Shown: positions 31,213 to 35,110 of the stretch, piece after piece
Layout: every line of letters starts with the position of its first letter
How positions within the stretch are numbered: position 1 is the first letter of the stretch
NCBI RefSeq assembly: GCF_001440405.1
Contig: NZ_LLXX01000230.1
Coordinates: 1-35,110, forward strand
Reading direction: 5' to 3'
Length of the DNA: 35,110 nucleotides
Source of the DNA: Bradyrhizobium valentinum
Lineage (GTDB): Bacteria; Pseudomonadota; Alphaproteobacteria; Rhizobiales; Xanthobacteraceae
The notes under the pieces: model-generated
Databases searched by the model: none
Told to the model about the DNA's origin: nothing
The model's input: the letters and a program-made list of their open reading frames with translations, nothing else
Program-made: the position numbers and the translations under genes

Positions 31213-31815
31213 TTACGCTCCGGCCTTGCCGAACAGCTCGTCGACATAGTCCCAGTTGATCAGATTCTCGCAAAACGCCTTCAGATAGTCGGGACGGCGG
31301 TTGCGATAGTCGATGTAGTAGGAGTGCTCCCAGACGTCGCAGCCGAGAATCGGCGTTGCGCCGTAGACCAGCGGGCTTTCGCCGTTCGCGGTCTTGGAGA
31401 TTTCGAGCTTGCCGTTCTTGACCGACAGCCAGCACCAGCCGGAGCCGAACTGGCCGACGCCGGCCGCGGCGAAATCGGCCTTGAACTTGTCGAGACCGCC
31501 GAGGTCCTCGGTGATCTTCTTTTCCAGACGGCTGGGCAGCTTGCTGCCGCCGCCGTTCGGCTTCATCCAGTTCCAGAAATGCAGGTGGTTGTAGTGCTGG
31601 CCGGCATTGTTGAACACGGCCGGATTCTTGCCGAACGAACCCTTGACGATCTCCTCCAGGGACTTGCCTTCGAATTCGGTCCCCTTGATCGCGTTGTTTC
31701 CGTTGGTCACGTAAGCCTGGTGATGCTTGTCGTGGTGATATTCCAGCGTTTCCTTGGACATGTGGGGCGCAAGGGCGTCGTGGGAATAGGGGAGATTGGG
31801 CAGCGTGAAGGTCAT
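31213..31815 (-). CDS. sodB: Fe/Mn-type superoxide dismutase
   Basis: ATG 31815 gives 200 residues, normal for SodB; upstream in-frame starts to 31983 add non-homologous sequence. Metal ligands are His27 (LEYHHDKHH), His77 (YNHLHFW), Asp160 and His164 (GCDVWEHSYY). His74 in AGQHYNH (FeSOD usually has Gln nearby) and GQFGSGWCWLS are in line with the Fe-type or cambialistic group; metal choice cannot be settled by eye. It detoxifies superoxide in the cytoplasm. A strong terminator lies downstream. Upstream, GGAACC/GGTTCC (31856-31876) forms a small dyad in the promoter region. Confidence 0.93.
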   Translation of the reverse strand: MTFTLPNLPYSHDALAPHMSKETLEYHHDKHHQAYVTNGNNAIKGTEFEGKSLEEIVKGSFGKNPAVFNNAGQHYNHLHFWNWMKPNGGGSKLPSRLEKKITEDLGGLDKFKADFAAAGVGQFGSGWCWLSVKNGKLEISKTANGESPLVYGATPILGCDVWEHSYYIDYRNRRPDYLKAFCENLINWDYVDELFGKAGA

Positions 31816-31992
31816 GGGTGATGTCCGAACTGATGGGAGACGACGAAGTCTAACGGGAACCCTTATAGAAGGTTCCATCGGTCTTAAACACCGCATTTTG
31901 GCAAAACGGCAGGGGTCTTGCGTAACGCCCCTCCGCGTCCAGCGTATGACGGGCAAGGGCGACGCGACGAGGGAATGAGACAAGGGAATGAC

Positions 31993-32532
31993 ATGAGTAT
32001 CGAGATCGATGTCCTGAACGGCGACGCATCATGGCCGAGGGCCGAACCGCTGATGAACGCGGTATGGCCGCGCCATGTCGTGGAAAAATTGCCCTGGGGT
32101 CACGTCAAATGGGCCCATGCCGATCTGCGCGTGCTGATTGACGCGCCGGAGGATTCGCCCAGCCCGGGCCTTGCCTGCCATGTCGGCATCTACTTCCGTG
32201 ACGCCATCTGGGACGGGCGCAAGGTTCATGTCGGTGGCATCGGCGGCGTCTCGACCCGAGAGGATTGCCGGGGGCGCGGCTACGCTACGCTGGCGCTGAA
32301 CGCCGCCGTCAGGACCCTGCGCGACCACGAGGCTGTCAGGTTTGCGATCCTGTTCTGCGAGCCGCACAACGAAGCATTCTACCAGGCGCGCGGCTGGCAT
32401 CCGTTCGCGGGCGAGATCTATGCCGAACAGCCGGAGGGACGGGTTCGTTTCGAGGCTATGGCGCCGTTCGTGTTCGATTTTACCCGCAAACCGCGCGACG
32501 GCGTCATCGACCTATGCGGCCTGCCGTGGTGA
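31993..32532 (+). CDS. GNAT-family N-acetyltransferase
   Basis: The ATG at 31993 (GGGAATGAC before it) gives 179 residues. The acetyl-CoA motif CRGRGYAT (92-99) follows the strand VGGIGGVST; FCEPHNEAFYQARGWHPF is the C-terminal GNAT segment. The N-terminal WPRHVVEKLPWGHVKWAH with the following CHVGIYFRD resembles AAC(2')- and NodA-type acyltransferases, a distant impression only. Substrate unknown. It diverges from sodB and precedes a MATE pump by 85 bp, which may be chance. Confidence 0.82.
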   Translation: MSIEIDVLNGDASWPRAEPLMNAVWPRHVVEKLPWGHVKWAHADLRVLIDAPEDSPSPGLACHVGIYFRDAIWDGRKVHVGGIGGVSTREDCRGRGYATLALNAAVRTLRDHEAVRFAILFCEPHNEAFYQARGWHPFAGEIYAEQPEGRVRFEAMAPFVFDFTRKPRDGVIDLCGLPW

Positions 32533-32617
32533 CCCCTGCGGCGGCGCGGGGTGACTTGCGCCGGCCCGGCCGGATAATATGTCATCCATAATCTATTTCA
32601 TTTGGGTGACGTGACGC

Positions 32618-34000
32618 ATGACCATTGACGCCCCGCTCGACATGCGCCCCGCCGCGGTCCCGTCAGCTCCGACCAACGCCCTGCTCGCCTCGCCGATCCT
32701 GCCGACGCTGTTGAAGCTCGCGCTGCCCAATGCGATCGCCATGGTCGGCACGACGCTGGTTGCGGTCGCCGAGACCTTGTATATCGGCCGGCTCGGCACC
32801 GAGCCGCTCGCCGGCATCGCGCTGGTGTTTCCCTTCGTCATGCTGACGCAGATGATGTCGGCGGGCGCGATGGGCGGCGGCGTTTCCTCCGCCATCAGCC
32901 GGGCGATCGGCGCAGGCGATCGCGACCGCGCAGCGACGCTGGCGCTGCATGCGGCAATGATCGGCGCCTGCGCCGGGCTGTTCTTCACGGTGACGATGCT
33001 GGCCTTCGGCCGCGCATTTTACGCGCTGCTCGGCGGGCGCGGCGGCGTGCTCGAGCAGGCCATGCAATATTCGCACGTGCTGTTCTCCGGCGCGATTGCG
33101 ATCTGGCTGGTCAATACGCTGGCCTCGGTGGTGCGCGGCACCGGCGACATGCGCATCCCACCGGTAACGCTGATCGGCACCGCGCTGGTGCAGATCGCCG
33201 TTGGCGGCGCGCTGGGCCTCGGGCTGTTCGGCCTGCCCCAGCTCGGCATGGCCGGCGTTGCCGCAGGCCAGCTCACCGCTTTCACGCTCGGGGCTATGTA
33301 CCTCACCTGGCACCTCGTCAGCGGCCGCAGCCGGCTGGTGCTCGACTTCAAGGGCTTCAGATTCCAGCGCGACATGTTCTTCGACATTCTCAAGGTCGGC
33401 GCGGTGTCTTGCCTGTCACCGCTGCAGACCGTGCTGACGGTCCTGATCTTCACCAAAATCCTGGCCGGCTACGGCACCGAGACATTGGCCGGCTACGGCA
33501 TGGGCTCGCGGCTGGAATTTCTGCTGACGCCGATCGCCTTCGCATTCGGCGTCGCCTCGGTGCCGATGGTCGGCATGGCTGTTGGCGCAGGGCTGGTGAC
33601 GCGCGCGCGGCAGGTGGCGTGGATCGCGGGCGCGGTCGCCGGCATCACCGTGGGCGCCATCGGACTGATCGTCGCAGTAATGCCGTCGCTCTGGGTTTCA
33701 ATGTTCACCGGCGATCCCGGCGTCACCGCCGCGGCTTCTTCCTATCTCGTCTGGGCCGGCCCGGCGTTCGCCTTTTTCGGGATGGGCGTCTGCCTCTATT
33801 TTTCCTCGCAAGGGGCTGCGAAGGTCGGCGGTCCCGTGATGGCCGGCACCGCAAGATTGCTGATGGTCGGTGGCGGCGGCTGGTGGCTGGCTTCGGCGGG
33901 AGCGCCGGCATGGGCACTGTTCGCACTGGTGGGCGCGGCGATGGTCGTTTACGGCCTCGGTACGGCGTTGTCGATCTGCCTCACCCGCTGGGGCAAATGA
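32618..34000 (+). CDS. MATE-family multidrug efflux pump
   Basis: The 460-residue protein has about twelve hydrophobic segments and starts with a hydrophilic stretch (MTIDAPLDMRPAAVPS). Family features include LPTLLKLALPNAIAMVGTTL, a GAGDRDRA loop (residues ~94-104) after the second helix, and the second-half equivalent GYGMGSRLEFLLTPIAFAFG. MATE proteins export drugs and cationic metabolites with H+ or Na+ influx. Substrate unknown. ATG 32618 is the first start after the GNAT stop; the ribosome binding site is weak. Confidence 0.88.
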   Translation: MTIDAPLDMRPAAVPSAPTNALLASPILPTLLKLALPNAIAMVGTTLVAVAETLYIGRLGTEPLAGIALVFPFVMLTQMMSAGAMGGGVSSAISRAIGAGDRDRAATLALHAAMIGACAGLFFTVTMLAFGRAFYALLGGRGGVLEQAMQYSHVLFSGAIAIWLVNTLASVVRGTGDMRIPPVTLIGTALVQIAVGGALGLGLFGLPQLGMAGVAAGQLTAFTLGAMYLTWHLVSGRSRLVLDFKGFRFQRDMFFDILKVGAVSCLSPLQTVLTVLIFTKILAGYGTETLAGYGMGSRLEFLLTPIAFAFGVASVPMVGMAVGAGLVTRARQVAWIAGAVAGITVGAIGLIVAVMPSLWVSMFTGDPGVTAAASSYLVWAGPAFAFFGMGVCLYFSSQGAAKVGGPVMAGTARLLMVGGGGWWLASAGAPAWALFALVGAAMVVYGLGTALSICLTRWGK

Positions 34001-34085
34001 CCGGCAGGCAACGAGAACACGCCATCTGACGTTGCGCAAATCTGATTTGTTGCTATGCAAGCCTGCTTTTTCGAAGGAATGATTC

Positions 34086-34529
34086 ATGGCTTGCACAAAA
34101 ACTCTCGTCATCGCGATCTCGGCGGCATTGCTGGCCGCCCCACCGGCCTTCGCGCAAGGCGCCGGCGAGCCGACCGGCGTCTGGCTGACGCAGTCCGGCG
34201 ATGCGCGGGTCAAGGTCAGCAAATGTGGCGGCGGCATCTGCGGCGTGATCGTCGGGCTGAAAGAACCGATCGATCAAGCGACCGGCAAGCCTCAGGTCGA
34301 TGACAAGAATCCCGATCCAGCGCTGAAGAAGCGGCCGATGATCGGCCTTCCGCTGTTCAGCGGCATGCAGCCCGCCTCGCCCAACAAATGGTCGGGCCAG
34401 ATCTACAACGCCGACGACGGCTCAAGCTATGCAAGCACCGTCTCGCTGGCGGGCCCGGACACGCTGAGGGTCGAAGGCTGCGTCGGCGCGCTCTGCGGCG
34501 GCGAAAACTGGACGCGGGTGGGAAGGTGA
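34086..34529 (+). CDS. DUF2147 secreted protein
   Basis: The 147-residue protein has a signal peptide (LVIAISAALLAAPPAFA, cleavage near residue 23) and then the DUF2147 lipocalin-like sequence TGVWLTQSGDARVKVSKCGG, with Cys residues at KCGGGICGV and at the end EGCVGALCGGENWTR. Such proteins are periplasmic or outer-membrane-associated and of unknown role. AAGGAATGATTC before the ATG contains a good ribosome binding site. Confidence 0.85.
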   Translation: MACTKTLVIAISAALLAAPPAFAQGAGEPTGVWLTQSGDARVKVSKCGGGICGVIVGLKEPIDQATGKPQVDDKNPDPALKKRPMIGLPLFSGMQPASPNKWSGQIYNADDGSSYASTVSLAGPDTLRVEGCVGALCGGENWTRVGR

Positions 34530-34549
34530 AGTATCGCCTCGATGTCAGA

Positions 34550-34648
34550 CCTCATCCTGAGGAGCGCGAAGCGCGTCTCGAAGGATGAATGGCACCGGCG
34601 GGGCCTCTTGGTTCGAGACGGCGCTATGCGCCTCCTCACCATGAGGGT
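34550..34648. repeat. Inverted-repeat intergenic element, family E
   Basis: Left part CCTCATCCTGAGGAGCGCGA and right part GGCGCTATGCGCCTCCTCAC with ATGAGG are complementary ends. An inner GTCTCGAAGGATG / GGTTCGAGAC arm pairs as well. I recognise this type from many Bradyrhizobium intergenic regions. It fills the gap between DUF2147 and the DUF3095 gene. Confidence 0.75.
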
Positions 34649-34669
34649 GTAATAGCAATCGTTACCGCC

Positions 34670-35110
34670 CTACGCCGCCATCGCCTTCAGCGCGGTCGCC
34701 GCCGAGGCGTAACCGCCGCGCGCGCCGTCGATGAAGTGGACGTGATCGCTGCGCATCACCGACGGCGTGAAGCAGGTCATCATCGCTGCGTCCTGCCGGT
34801 GCAGGCCGTAGCGAACGATCTTCTCCGAAGCCGCCTTGGCCAGAAGCTCTGCCAGCGCGCGCTCCAGCTCCGCGGTACAATCGAGGATCATCCGCAGGCC
34901 GTCGTCATATTTGCGGAAGTCGGAATTCTCCACCACCTGCTGCACGTAATTCTTCGGCACGAAATTGCCGACCTTGATGCCGAAGCGCATCACGACATAG
35001 GCCCACAGCGTCACCGCGAGCACGACGGTGCGCCGCTTCAATAGCGGGCCGCCGCGGGCGGCGCGCGCCTCATACTCCACGCCGGCCGGCGGCCAGCGCA
35101 GCGGCGGCCC
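34670..35110 (-). CDS. Partial CDS, DUF3095 family protein (C-terminal part)
   Basis: The reading frame is open to the right edge; 146 residues of the C-terminus are visible. Characteristic segments are RTVVLAVTLWAYVV, FRKYDDGLRMILDCT, YGLHRQDAAMMTCF and DHVHFIDGARGGYA, which I associate with DUF3095 proteins (related to adenylate-cyclase-like fold proteins of alphaproteobacteria). The N-terminal half is outside the window. Function unknown. A GTG at 35080 is internal, because the upstream codons continue the family sequence PLRWPPAGVEYE. Confidence 0.78.
   Translation of the reverse strand, partial: GPPLRWPPAGVEYEARAARGGPLLKRRTVVLAVTLWAYVVMRFGIKVGNFVPKNYVQQVVENSDFRKYDDGLRMILDCTAELERALAELLAKAASEKIVRYGLHRQDAAMMTCFTPSVMRSDHVHFIDGARGGYASAATALKAMAA

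Noticed and set aside
4346..34648. CRISPR-like interpretation of the repeats
   Set aside because: The repeats are isolated inverted-repeat elements of different families, not regularly spaced direct repeats, and no cas gene is present.

Overview
The window looks like chromosomal DNA of a Bradyrhizobium-type alphaproteobacterium (Rhizobiales). This rests on high GC, the character of the proteins, a speF-type leader in front of an ornithine decarboxylase followed by homospermidine synthase, and several families of short inverted-repeat elements that I recognise from Bradyrhizobium intergenic regions. I found no rRNA, tRNA or CRISPR array. Both edges cut genes: a probable transposase N-terminus at the left and the C-terminus of a DUF3095 protein at the right.

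Layout. 1-4.9 kb: transposase start, a carboxymuconolactone-decarboxylase-like protein divergent from an HxlR regulator with a double palindromic operator between them, an SPFH/NfeD membrane pair, ferrochelatase, a MAPEG protein and a frameshifted acyl-CoA thioesterase. 5.0-9.6 kb: a His-rich NicO-type Ni/Co transporter with its DUF1007 partner, bracketed by two copies of a ~120-bp inverted-repeat element, then an M3 metallopeptidase. 9.6-14.2 kb: a polyamine locus with speF leader RNA, ornithine decarboxylase, GNAT, a 56-aa membrane protein, RidA and homospermidine synthase. 14.3-15.8 kb: a secreted hypothetical protein and a small Cys-rich lipoprotein.

15.8-21.4 kb: a six-gene minus-strand operon with an intradiol (hydroxyquinol-type) dioxygenase followed by a complete branched-chain-type ABC importer, probably for uptake and ring cleavage of an aromatic compound. 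21.7-22.0 kb: a Pro-rich membrane protein. 22.1-26.95 kb: a tightly packed zinc-type operon in the order 63-aa His-rich membrane peptide, ABC ATPase, permease, binding protein, CobW/COG0523 GTPase and WD40 protein, headed by a Zur-box-like palindrome.

27-31.8 kb: repeats and small genes, namely a short membrane protein, a CDF-like transporter with a GDCCVxC Cys-rich protein, a zinc-ribbon protein, a pair of half-size ArsP/YraQ-like permeases, CrcB fluoride channel and Fe/Mn superoxide dismutase. 32-35.1 kb: GNAT, MATE efflux pump, DUF2147 protein and the DUF3095 fragment.

Metal handling recurs in the window: NicO/DUF1007, the zinc operon, CDF/GDCCVxC, possibly the ArsP-like pair, ferrochelatase and SOD. 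The most interesting parts are the zinc operon with its His-rich micro-protein next to the Zur-like box, the NicO cassette between repeats, and the CDF/GDCCVxC pair behind a duplicated palindromic leader. All assignments come from reading the sequence and remembered family features; no database search was run.
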